From assembly GCF_001908275.1 (NCBI RefSeq), contig NZ_CP018620.1:2108001-2172000 (forward strand): a DNA stretch of 64,000 nt. The letters run 5' to 3'. Every line of letters begins with the position of its first letter. Position 1 is the stretch's first letter. Made by a program: the position numbers and the translations under genes. This stretch comes from Paenibacillus xylanexedens (GTDB lineage: Bacteria > Bacillota > Bacilli > Paenibacillales > Paenibacillaceae). This document shows positions 25,620 through 33,279 of this stretch, piece after piece. The notes under the pieces were generated by a model. The model was not told where the DNA came from and did no database searches. It worked only from the letters and a program-made list of their open reading frames with translations.

Positions 25620-27452
25620 TTAGTTCGACTTATTGAGCTGTCCCTGATGTAGCTGATAGTAGAATCCTTGTTGCTGCATCAACTCGTCATGGCTGCCCCG
25701 TTCAGCGATCTGTCCATCATCAATGACGAGAATCTGATCGGCTTCACGAATCGTGCTCAGTCTGTGGGCGATGACAAAGCTGGTGCGGTCTTTCATTAAA
25801 ATGCGCATCGCTTCCTGGATCTTCATCTCTGTACGCGTATCAATGCTGCTTGTTGCTTCATCCAGAATAAGAATGGCTGGATCAGCCAGAATTGCCCGGG
25901 CAATGGTCAGCAGTTGTCGTTGTCCCTGACTCAGGTTGCTTCCCCCGGAAATGATGGGGGTATCGTAACCCTGTGGCAGTTTGCGGATGAACGAATGTGC
26001 ATTCGCCAGCTCAGCCGCTTGCCTGATCTGTTCATCGGTTGCGTCGGGCTTGCCGTAGGCGAGATTGTCGCGAATGGTACCCGAGAACAGGTAGGCATCC
26101 TGAAGTACAATGCCGAGTTGCCGACGAAGTTGATCCTTCTCCAGTTCCGAGATGTCACATCCATCGATGGTAATCCGTCCGCCTGTAATCTCGTAGAAAC
26201 GGGGCAACAGGTTGATAATGGTTGTTTTGCCTGCGCCGGTGGGTCCAACAAGTGCAATCATCTCCCCAGGTTTTGCAGTAAAACTAACCTTCTTCAGAAT
26301 GTCTCGCTCCGCACTGTACCCGAAGGAGACGTCTTCAAATACCACTTTACCCTGAATCTGATCCAGTTGTTTCTTCTGTTCCTCCACGTATTCGCCAGGG
26401 GTATCCATAATGTGGAATACACGTTCAGCACCTGCAATTGCAGCCTGAATCAAATTATACTGATTGGCTAGATCGTTGAGTGGCCGCTCAATCTGGCGGG
26501 AGTAAGCGAGAAAGCTGACGATCAGTCCGATGGATGTTAGATCATGATAAGCCATCCATCCACCTACAGAAGCCAGTATGGCAAACCCTATATTGTTCAT
26601 CACGTTCATTGTAGGTCCAACCAAACCCGAAACAGTCTGGGCCTGTGTGCTGGATGTGCGAAGTTTCTCGTTCAAATTCTGAAAATTTTGATGTGCTTGA
26701 TCCTGACGGTTATAAGCCGCTACGACTTTTTGTCCAGCAATAGTTTCCTGAGCATACCCATTAAGCTCACCAAGCAATTTCTGTTGAGCGGTGAAGTGTT
26801 TGCGGGTTCTTGACGCGATCAGGCGAGTGGCGATGGTAATCAAGGGTACAGTCACTAGAGTGAGCAGGGTAAGCCGAACATCCAGTGCAAACATGATCGA
26901 CAAGGAGCCAACGAGCAAAATGGCGCTGGACATCAGTTGGGTTACACTTTGATTCAGCGTTGTAGATACGTTATCGATATCATTGGTGGCCCGGCTCATC
27001 AGGTCCCCGCTTTGATTTTTATCAAAAAAGCTGACAGGCAGCTCTTGCAGTCGGGAGAACAACGCATGACGCAGATCTTTAACGGTCAGTTGGGACACAC
27101 CAATCATGACATAGGATTGAGCCCACATCAGGAGTGAACCAAGGACATAAACACTCAGCAAGAGGAGACATTCCTTCAGCAAACCCGCTGTTACTTTGGG
27201 CACGATATGTTCGTTAACGGCGCGGCCGAGAAGATAAGGCCCTGCCAGATTGAGCAGTGTGCCGAGAGCGGTTAGAACCAATGCAGCAATGACTCCTTTG
27301 CGATGACGTCCCATGTAAGACCATACCCGAATCAGAGCATGGCGAGCATTTTTGGCTCGGACTTTGGGAACAGGTCCTCTGCCCGCTGGTCCGGGTCTTC
27401 CGATCGGAGGCACGACGGTTTGTTGAATGGAGGAAGATGCAGGTTTAGCCAA
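25620..27452 (-). CDS. ABC exporter half (canonical ATPase site), heterodimeric multidrug type
   Basis: I place the start at TTG 27452 because AAGGAGG lies nine bases before it; the ATG at 27461 touches that site and is too close. The 610-residue protein has a type-1 ABC exporter membrane domain (six helices, about residues 45-330) and an ATPase domain with Walker A GPTGAGKTT, signature LSQGQRQ and Walker B ILILDEATSSID, so its catalytic Glu is intact. It overlaps the upstream partner by 8 bases. Together they match BmrC/BmrD (YheI/YheH)-like heterodimers, in which one subunit keeps a catalytic site and the other is degenerate. Drug export is inferred from family and MarR control. Confidence 0.88.
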   Translation of the reverse strand: MAKPASSSIQQTVVPPIGRPGPAGRGPVPKVRAKNARHALIRVWSYMGRHRKGVIAALVLTALGTLLNLAGPYLLGRAVNEHIVPKVTAGLLKECLLLLSVYVLGSLLMWAQSYVMIGVSQLTVKDLRHALFSRLQELPVSFFDKNQSGDLMSRATNDIDNVSTTLNQSVTQLMSSAILLVGSLSIMFALDVRLTLLTLVTVPLITIATRLIASRTRKHFTAQQKLLGELNGYAQETIAGQKVVAAYNRQDQAHQNFQNLNEKLRTSSTQAQTVSGLVGPTMNVMNNIGFAILASVGGWMAYHDLTSIGLIVSFLAYSRQIERPLNDLANQYNLIQAAIAGAERVFHIMDTPGEYVEEQKKQLDQIQGKVVFEDVSFGYSAERDILKKVSFTAKPGEMIALVGPTGAGKTTIINLLPRFYEITGGRITIDGCDISELEKDQLRRQLGIVLQDAYLFSGTIRDNLAYGKPDATDEQIRQAAELANAHSFIRKLPQGYDTPIISGGSNLSQGQRQLLTIARAILADPAILILDEATSSIDTRTEMKIQEAMRILMKDRTSFVIAHRLSTIREADQILVIDDGQIAERGSHDELMQQQGFYYQLHQGQLNKSN

Positions 27453-29229
27453 ATTGAACATCCTCCTTCCGTTGCTGCGAATAATAGATCGCTTGGTAGT
27501 GTGATGAATGAGCCATAAGGTCATCATGTGTGCCCCTGGCAACGATCTGTCCTTCATCAATGACATATATACAGTCCGCATCCTTCACGGAAGAGATCCG
27601 CTGTGCAATCAAAAAGGTCGTGCTGTCTTTCATCAAGGATTGCAAAGCCTTCTGAATACTCGCTTCCGTGCGCAGATCCACAGCACTGGTGCTATCATCC
27701 AGAATGAGCACTTCCGGTTGCATGAGCAGGGCGCGTGCAATGGAAATACGCTGTTTCTGCCCACCGGACAGATTGACCCCGCGCTGACCCAGTTCCGTGT
27801 CATACCCGTCTTTCAGTTTCATAATAAAATCATCCGCTGCCGCAGCTTGTGCCGCAGCACGCAATTCAGCATCCGTTGCACCGGGCCGGCCGAAGCAAAT
27901 GTTATCCCGGATGCTGCCGCTGAACAGAATGGATTCCTGGAGCACAATGGATACACGGCTGCGAAGATCCTGAAGATCCCAATGACGAACGTTCACTCCA
28001 TTCACTAGCACTTCACCCTGCGAAGCATCATACAGACGGGGAATCAGCTGCACCAGCGAGGTTTTGCCTGAACCTGTTGAACCGATCAAGGCCACTTTCT
28101 CACCTGGACGAGCTATCAGGTTAATGCCGGTAAGTGCATGGTCTCCGTCATAACGGAAAGATACGTCTCTGAACTCCACTTGACCGCCTGTATGCGAAGG
28201 AAGGGGAGGCGGTTGGTATCGAGACTGATCACGAGTAGACGGGGATGACTGCACATTCCCGGAGTTGTCGGTTCCCGATTGAATATCCGGCTGTGTATGT
28301 AACACCTCGTTGATCCGTGCAGCTGATACCTTGGCGCGGGAGAAACTCATCATCATCATGCCGATCGACGTGAGGGAAGAGAGTACAACCGTGACATAGT
28401 TGATAAAAGCAATCAGATCTCCGGCAGCAATATCGCCTCCCACTACCTGGAAACCTCCAAACCACAGCACCGCTACAATGGTAGCGTTCAGCATCAGGCT
28501 GAGCACGGGTGCATTCAGCGTTACAATACGCCAGGCTTTGACGGCGGTTGTAGTGTAATCTTCGTTGGATTGCTTGAACCGTTTTTTCTCCAGACGTGCA
28601 CGTGCAAACGCCTTGACGACACGAATGCCGGCAAGATTCTCCTGAAGCACAGCGTTGACCTGATCAAGCTTGCTCTGCACACTGGCGAACAGCGGATAGG
28701 ATGCTTTTATCAGAATAAATAAAATAATAAACAGCACCGGTACAGTCGCAATAAGAATTAAAGCTAGCTTTACACTGATCGTAAACGCCATGATGATACT
28801 ACCGATGATTAGCATTGGTGAACGGATAAACATCCGTAGCAGCATCTGTACAAAGGTCTGCATCTGGGTAATGTCACTGGTCAGACGAGTGATCAGAGAT
28901 CCTTCCTGAAACGTATCCAGATTGCGGAAGGAGAAGGTTTGAATATGGTCAAACAGTTCCTGGCGCAGATCTGTGCCGTACCCAACGGCAGCTTTACTTG
29001 AATAGAGTGTACAGCCTGCGCCGCCAGCCCAGCCGATTAACGCAACAAGTAACATGATCAGACCTGTAGTTATGATATGGGGCAGATTCCCTGCAAGTAC
29101 ACCATCATCCACGATGCTGGACATCAGCTTGGGCTGGAGCAGGTCCATAGTAACCTCAAGTACCATGAGCAGCGGGGCGACGATTGCCGCCGACTTATAC
29201 GGGGTCAAGAATCGTTTTAACGTCCACAA
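27445..29229 (-). CDS. ABC exporter half (degenerate Walker B), heterodimeric multidrug type
   Basis: This 594-residue type-1 exporter subunit has six membrane helices (about residues 15-300), then an ATPase domain with Walker A GSTGSGKTS, signature LSGGQKQR and Walker B VLILDDSTSAVD. The catalytic Glu is replaced by Asp, the mark of the degenerate subunit in BmrC- or TM287-type heterodimers. A Ser/Pro/Gln-rich linker (about 325-350) precedes the ATPase. It is first of the pair and lies 83 bases downstream of a MarR regulator on the same strand, so it is probably part of the MarR operon. Confidence 0.9.
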   Translation of the reverse strand: MWTLKRFLTPYKSAAIVAPLLMVLEVTMDLLQPKLMSSIVDDGVLAGNLPHIITTGLIMLLVALIGWAGGAGCTLYSSKAAVGYGTDLRQELFDHIQTFSFRNLDTFQEGSLITRLTSDITQMQTFVQMLLRMFIRSPMLIIGSIIMAFTISVKLALILIATVPVLFIILFILIKASYPLFASVQSKLDQVNAVLQENLAGIRVVKAFARARLEKKRFKQSNEDYTTTAVKAWRIVTLNAPVLSLMLNATIVAVLWFGGFQVVGGDIAAGDLIAFINYVTVVLSSLTSIGMMMMSFSRAKVSAARINEVLHTQPDIQSGTDNSGNVQSSPSTRDQSRYQPPPLPSHTGGQVEFRDVSFRYDGDHALTGINLIARPGEKVALIGSTGSGKTSLVQLIPRLYDASQGEVLVNGVNVRHWDLQDLRSRVSIVLQESILFSGSIRDNICFGRPGATDAELRAAAQAAAADDFIMKLKDGYDTELGQRGVNLSGGQKQRISIARALLMQPEVLILDDSTSAVDLRTEASIQKALQSLMKDSTTFLIAQRISSVKDADCIYVIDEGQIVARGTHDDLMAHSSHYQAIYYSQQRKEDVQFG

Positions 29230-29312
29230 TAGGGAATCACCTCAATCTTCATAGCATAAGTGAATCAATTTCATAATACCTTTAGCTGCTTCAATCGCGA
29301 ATCTGTATCACC

Positions 29313-29747
29313 TCAGGATTCACGCAGGTTTTGGAGCATACGCTGTGCAAGTAGAGACATGATTCTAGATTCTTCCGGTGTAAAATCTTTCTGGGCCTGC
29401 TGTTCCAACTCCTGAATCACTTCTCTCAATTCTTGTAGCGCGGAGCGCCCCTGATCTGTCAGGTATACCCGCAGACTGCGCATATCTTTTGGGTCTGCTT
29501 CGCGTCTCACATAACCGGATGATTCCATACGCTTGAGCATCACGGTTACCGTTGCGGGACTGCGCTGAAGTTGTTCGGCCAGGTTTTTCTGGGATTGGCC
29601 ATCTTCCCGTTCAAGCTGGAACAGCAAAGGGGGCTGCCCCGGGTATAACTCGGGGTGGTTCACAAGTTTCTCATGAACCTTGTAGCGTTTCAGTTTCACG
29701 AGTTCGGATAGCTGTCCCATTAACCGATCATTTTGGACTGGGTTCAT
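29313..29747 (-). CDS. MarR family transcriptional regulator
   Basis: This 144-residue winged-helix protein has LAEQLQRSPATVTVMLKRME as recognition region, the wing RREADPKDMRSLRVYLT (the DxRS/R-type MarR motif) and C-terminal dimerisation helices. It most likely represses itself and the downstream ABC exporter pair until a drug or metabolite binds. A perfect 24-bp palindrome overlaps the -10 region of its promoter 71 bases upstream of the start, which is the expected autoregulation design. Confidence 0.92.
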   Translation of the reverse strand: MNPVQNDRLMGQLSELVKLKRYKVHEKLVNHPELYPGQPPLLFQLEREDGQSQKNLAEQLQRSPATVTVMLKRMESSGYVRREADPKDMRSLRVYLTDQGRSALQELREVIQELEQQAQKDFTPEESRIMSLLAQRMLQNLRES

Positions 29748-29817
29748 ATCATCTACTCCATTTCTACCTTCATTCCATCTTCTCGGTACTGAAAATCAGA
29801 CTTTATGGAACACGCAC

Positions 29818-29841
29818 ATTTAGTTAGTCGACTAACTAAAT
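29818..29841. promoter_or_regulatory. MarR operator (24-bp perfect palindrome)
   Basis: Arms ATTTAGTTAGTC / GACTAACTAAAT meet without a spacer. The site covers the start of the -10 box and the predicted transcription start of marR, so bound repressor would block RNA polymerase. Confidence 0.85.
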
Positions 29842-29868
29842 CTTAAGTTCGATTTGACATATCGTCAA
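29840..29868 (-). promoter_or_regulatory. Promoter of the marR-exporter operon
   Basis: Minus strand: TTGACG (29868-29863), 17-bp spacer, TAAGAT (29845-29840), immediately followed by the palindromic operator. Confidence 0.8.
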
Positions 29869-29930
29869 GTGAATACAGATCATTTATTTTGGACTGGAAA
29901 TATTGACCTGAGATAAAATGATGTGATAAA

Positions 29931-29960
29931 TTGATATTATCTAATTGTTAATAACATAAT
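29931..29960 (+). promoter_or_regulatory. Promoter of the nrtR-like gene with flanking direct repeats
   Basis: TTGATA (29931-29936), 18-bp spacer, CATAAT (29955-29960). Two copies of GTTAATAAC (29947-29955 and 29961-29969) flank the -10 box, which suggests an operator, possibly for the NrtR-like protein itself. Confidence 0.6.
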
Positions 29961-29988
29961 GTTAATAACAGAATGGGGTTTGTATATT

Positions 29989-30927
29989 ATGACTTACGAA
30001 GGTTCCTCTGGAGGAAAAGCCCCCGATTACCGGGAGCATCAGGATCAGGTACATATCAGTGAACAACAGTTTCTGGAAACGTATAATGCTGGTGATTACG
30101 AACGTCCTTCCGTCACCGTGGACATGTTGGTCTTTACGATCCGCAGCGAGGCTCAGGAGAATTATCGCAAGCTCGCTGAACCCGAACTCCAGTTACTTCT
30201 CATCCGGCGAGGCGGGCATCCCTATCTGGGACAGTGGGCGTTACCGGGCGGATTCGTCTCTATGCAGGAATCATTGGAAGATGCTGCTCGGCGGGAATTG
30301 TTGACGGAGACAGGGCTGGATGATATTTATCTGGAGCAACTGTACACTTGGGGAGATGTGGAACGAGATCCGCGTACACGGGTCATCAGCTGTTCCTACA
30401 TGGCGTTGGTCGATAGCAGCGAGTTGGAGCTTCAGGCTGGCGATGATGCCAGTGAGGCCAATTGGTTTCGGGTGGAGCAGCGGCTTCTGGAAGAGAAGCG
30501 CCATATCCATGAGCGTGGACGTGTGACAGAACGCAGGCTGCAGTTGATGTTGACCAATGGAACAGAAGAGTTATCGGCAATTGTTGAAACGAAAGAAACG
30601 ATAGAAGGAAAAGTACGAAGCCATTGTTTGACGTTGGGGGAGGTTCAGGGGGTTGCATTTGATCATGCCAAAATCATTCATTATGCACTTGAACGTCTGC
30701 GATCCAAGATTGAGTACACGGATATTGCATTTAATCTGATGCCGGAGACGTTTACGCTGACTGCACTTCAGAAAGTACATGAAATCATCAGTGGCAAAAA
30801 ACTGCTGGCTGCCGCTTTCCGGCGTAAAATCGCCGATTGGGTTATTGAGACGGGAGAGTATGCGAGCAGTGCTGGTCATCGACCATCACGTTTATACAGA
30901 TTGAACCCAGAGAGGCAGACACCCTGA
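29989..30927 (+). CDS. NrtR-like regulator (Nudix domain plus winged helix)
   Basis: The start is set at ATG 29989 because the predicted transcription start lies at about 29967; the ATG at 29959 would be upstream of it. The 312-residue protein has a Nudix domain whose box runs GFVSMQE...RELLTETGL (residues 88-110). The usual REXXEE has Thr106 in place of the first of the two Glu, so hydrolysis may be weakened. The C-terminal part (about 225-312) matches the NrtR winged helix: FTLTALQKVHEIISGKKL, FRRKI, GHRPSRLYRL. NrtR proteins sense ADP-ribose-type metabolites and repress NAD genes. The downstream NADAR and PARG genes make ADP-ribose the likely signal here. Confidence 0.85.
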   Translation: MTYEGSSGGKAPDYREHQDQVHISEQQFLETYNAGDYERPSVTVDMLVFTIRSEAQENYRKLAEPELQLLLIRRGGHPYLGQWALPGGFVSMQESLEDAARRELLTETGLDDIYLEQLYTWGDVERDPRTRVISCSYMALVDSSELELQAGDDASEANWFRVEQRLLEEKRHIHERGRVTERRLQLMLTNGTEELSAIVETKETIEGKVRSHCLTLGEVQGVAFDHAKIIHYALERLRSKIEYTDIAFNLMPETFTLTALQKVHEIISGKKLLAAAFRRKIADWVIETGEYASSAGHRPSRLYRLNPERQTP

Positions 30928-30942
30928 AAAGGGGAAGCATCA

Positions 30943-31005
30943 ATGAACACGGACGAAGTGATTCAAGCCATGGGGGGGATCGCTGCAACCATGAGGAACA
31001 AGTAA
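30943..31005 (+). CDS. Possible 20-aa peptide between nrtR-like and NADAR genes
   Basis: ATG at 30943 follows AAAGGGGAAGCATCA, a plausible ribosome site, and reads MNTDEVIQAMGGIAATMRNK then stop. It may be a leader peptide, the remnant of a lost gene, or chance. No family is recognisable. Confidence 0.25.
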   Translation: MNTDEVIQAMGGIAATMRNK

Positions 31006-31018
31006 AGAGGGGATATGG

Positions 31019-31504
31019 ATGGAAAAGTTTACGTTTTTCTGGCGGACTGCATCTCCGTTCTCGCAGTGGCACCCGGCGGATTTTACCATGAACGGGGTTC
31101 ACTACACGAGTGCGGAGCAATACATGATGCACCAGAAAGCGCTGCTGTTTGGCGATCAGACCATCGCAGACAAGATTCTGAAGGCAAGCTCTGCTTCGGT
31201 ACAAAAAAAGCTGGGCAGACAGGTCACGGGCTTTGACCAGACTTTATGGGAAGCTGAGTGCCAGCGCATCGTTTACGAGGGTAATTTGGCCAAATTTACA
31301 CAAAACAAAGAACTGCTAACCGCGCTGCGCGCCACTCGTGGAACGACTCTCGTGGAAGCAAGTCCGGATGATCGTATCTGGGGTGTGGGGCTGGCGGAGG
31401 AAGATCTGCGTATTCGGAATAGAAGAACATGGCGGGGAACCAACTGGCTGGGTGAGATTCTTACCCGTCTAAGAGAAGATATAGGAAGTGATTCAGATGA
31501 GTGA
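31019..31504 (+). CDS. NADAR (YbiA-like) domain protein
   Basis: This 161-residue protein is almost entirely one NADAR domain: FTFFWRTASPFSQWHPADF, YTSAEQYMMHQKALLFGD, W-E, RIVYEGNLAKFTQN, LVEASPDDRIWGVGL and the closing GTNWLGEILTRLRE. NADAR proteins are N-glycosidases; family members remove ADP-ribose from guanine bases or act on riboflavin intermediates (YbiA). The pattern of aromatic and acidic residues (SAEQYMM; SPDDRIWGVG) is intact. It sits between an ADP-ribose-type regulator and PARG, overlapping PARG by 8 bases, so removal of ADP-ribose is the better reading. Confidence 0.9.
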   Translation: MEKFTFFWRTASPFSQWHPADFTMNGVHYTSAEQYMMHQKALLFGDQTIADKILKASSASVQKKLGRQVTGFDQTLWEAECQRIVYEGNLAKFTQNKELLTALRATRGTTLVEASPDDRIWGVGLAEEDLRIRNRRTWRGTNWLGEILTRLREDIGSDSDE

Positions 31505-32492
31505 TAAGCAACAGTATAAGAACAATAGCAGTAATAACAAGAACAGCAGTGGACGTTACAACAACAGTACACTCGATAGATCAACTGGTATTACTGGCTC
31601 CAATCCACGTACCATGCGGGCCAGTATCGCACAGCAGACGCTGGCTATTTTGGATGAAGGGCAATACGTAAATGGGTATGATCGCAAGGTTGAGATAGGT
31701 ATCGATGTGCAGCATGCCATTCGAAATTCGGTATTATATCGTCCTTCGGAGCTTTCCGGACTCAGGGGAAAGCTCCGTACAGAAGCTCGCGCAGAAACTC
31801 ATTCGGTAGCCTCATCAACTGAAGCTGAAGCTGCATCTGTGTCAGTTCGCATTGAGGTTACTGGCGAGACTACACTTGGAGCGGCTTCACGTTTGACAGT
31901 AGCTGAAGGAAGAGAAGATGTGGTCTGTTTGAACTTTGCATCGGCAAAAAATCCTGGCGGCGGTTTCCTTGGTGGAAGTCAGGCACAGGAAGAGAGTCTG
32001 GCCCGAGCGACAGGACTATACCCGTGCATCGCCCAAATGGATGAAATGTACGAGTACAATCGCAAACAGCGATCGGGTCTCTATTCGAATCATATGATCT
32101 ATTCTCCGGATGTTCCGGTGATCCGTGATGATGAAGACCGACTGCTGGACCAATATTATGTATCATCCTTCATCACTGCGCCAGCGGTGAATGCGGGTGT
32201 GGTGAAAGAGCGTGGAGAAGCTGATGATCTACAGATTGAGTCCGTGATGAAGGAACGTATCCGTTATATTCTGGACGTGGCTGTTACGAATGGTCATCGG
32301 ACGATTGTTCTCGGTGCATATGGTTGTGGAGTATTTCGTAATGAACCGGCAGTGGTGGCGAAGTATTTTCATGATGTGTTAGTGGGAGAGGGATTTAAGG
32401 ACTCCTTTGAACGAATTGTATTTGCTGTATATGATCGATCCTCAGGTCAGCGAACATTAAAGGCATTTCAACGTTTTTTGACAGAGGCCTAA
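31497..32492 (+). CDS. Microbial-type poly(ADP-ribose) glycohydrolase (TIGR02452 family)
   Basis: The start is ATG 31497 (AGGAAGTGATTCAG before it); the frame overlaps the NADAR stop by 8 bases. The 331-residue protein begins with an Asn/Ser-rich stretch (about 25 residues), then the PARG-type macrodomain fold. The PARG signature is present as NPGGGFLGGSQAQEESLAR (GGG-X7-QEE, with the catalytic Glu pair), followed by GLYPCI, YSPDVPV and VLGAYGCGVFRNEP. Bacterial members cut O-glycosidic bonds of ADP-ribose polymers. No ADP-ribosyltransferase gene is present in the window. Confidence 0.9.
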   Translation: MSDKQQYKNNSSNNKNSSGRYNNSTLDRSTGITGSNPRTMRASIAQQTLAILDEGQYVNGYDRKVEIGIDVQHAIRNSVLYRPSELSGLRGKLRTEARAETHSVASSTEAEAASVSVRIEVTGETTLGAASRLTVAEGREDVVCLNFASAKNPGGGFLGGSQAQEESLARATGLYPCIAQMDEMYEYNRKQRSGLYSNHMIYSPDVPVIRDDEDRLLDQYYVSSFITAPAVNAGVVKERGEADDLQIESVMKERIRYILDVAVTNGHRTIVLGAYGCGVFRNEPAVVAKYFHDVLVGEGFKDSFERIVFAVYDRSSGQRTLKAFQRFLTEA

Positions 32493-32511
32493 TAAAAAAT
32501 ATGGGATCTAC

Positions 32512-32698
32512 ATAGTTTGAACTAATCATTTGCACGATAACGGAGAGGACAGAAAAAACCTGAAAAAGCAAAGCGTTCGCCTTTATCCCCGGATTTTCCC
32601 TTCTAGAAAAAGGGAATCGAAAAAATCTGGGGATAACAGCGATTGGAAGGTTGTTCTGTCATCGTAGTGTCAGTGTAAATAATCTTTAGTTCAACTAT
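32512..32698 (+). repeat. MITE-like repeat, copy E (best-preserved ends)
   Basis: The left end TAGTTTGAACTAATCATTTG then CACGATAACG and the right end AGTGTAAATAATCTTTAGTT then CAACTA are inverted copies. The central hairpin TATCCCCGGATTTTCCCTT / AAGGGAATCGAAAAAATCT then GGGGATA (32584-32635) is flanked by AAAGCGTTCGCC and ACAGCGATTGGAAGG. It sits between PARG and the broken macrodomain gene. No ORF is inside. Confidence 0.85.
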
Positions 32699-32732
32699 TA
32701 AATGAGAGCGCTTGTTAAAGGAGAGGAATGCC

Positions 32733-33108
32733 ATGCAGTTTCATGAGAGAGAACAGGATTTATTTGAACTGGGGGATGAGTACACGCTTGCGCACTGCGG
32801 AGCGATTTGGTTTGGAAAATCTTCAAGAGCAGGCCAAACAAGAGCCGCTTGAGATTGGACGATGTTATCCGGTAGGACGGACGATGAATCTGGTCACCAA
32901 GGCAAAGTTCTCCAATAAGCCGACGTATCAATCGTTGACTAATGCGGTAGAATCCATGCGGGACGTATGTATGAAGGATGGCATTACGAAACTGGCTATG
33001 CCCCGAATAGGATGCGGGTTGGACAGGCTAAAGTGGGAGAAAGTCAGTCCGATTATCCAGGAGGCTTTTGCCGATACGGATGTTGAGATCATTGTCTGTA
33101 CACTGTGA
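32733..33108 (+). pseudogene. TARG1-like macrodomain gene broken by internal deletion and frameshift
   Basis: The ATG at 32733 follows AAAGGAGAGG and opens a typical macrodomain start (MQFHEREQDLFELGDEYTLA then HC), but stops after 39 codons at 32850-32852. The rest of the domain continues in another frame from about 32797: RFGLENLQEQAKQE, GRCYPVGRTMNLVTKAKF, KLAMPRIGCGLDRLKWEKV, IIVCTL. Between LAHC and RFGL, TARG1/ALC1-like proteins have a stretch resembling SAD-x-MGAGIA that binds ADP-ribose; it is absent. A loss of about 45-50 bases, not a multiple of three, explains both. Function of the remnant is unlikely. Confidence 0.75.
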
Positions 33109-33158
33109 GCGCACTTGGTGGAAGAGGATGGACTGCAACTTGCTGGCAGACCCAAAGC

Positions 33159-33238
33159 AAAAAACCTCAGCTTTGAGGGGAATAGAGTGTAAGTATGATT
33201 CATACAAACGCTGTTCCGATTTCAAAGTGAGGTTTTTT
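33159..33238. terminator. Large bidirectional terminator
   Basis: Outer arms AAAAAACCTCA / TGAGGTTTTTT (33159-33169 with 33228-33238) extend to a CTTTGA/TCAAAG pair. The loop contains the small palindrome GTATGATTCATAC. It separates the macrodomain remnant (+) from the siderophore-binding gene (-). Confidence 0.75.
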
Positions 33239-33279
33239 ATTGTTTTTATAGATGATGGGTATCAGATGTATCGGACACT

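Noticed and set aside
33191..33204. GTATGATTCATAC as a NikR-type operator
   Set aside because: It resembles NikR half-sites but lacks their long spacing, lies inside a terminator loop and is 17 kb from the nik genes.
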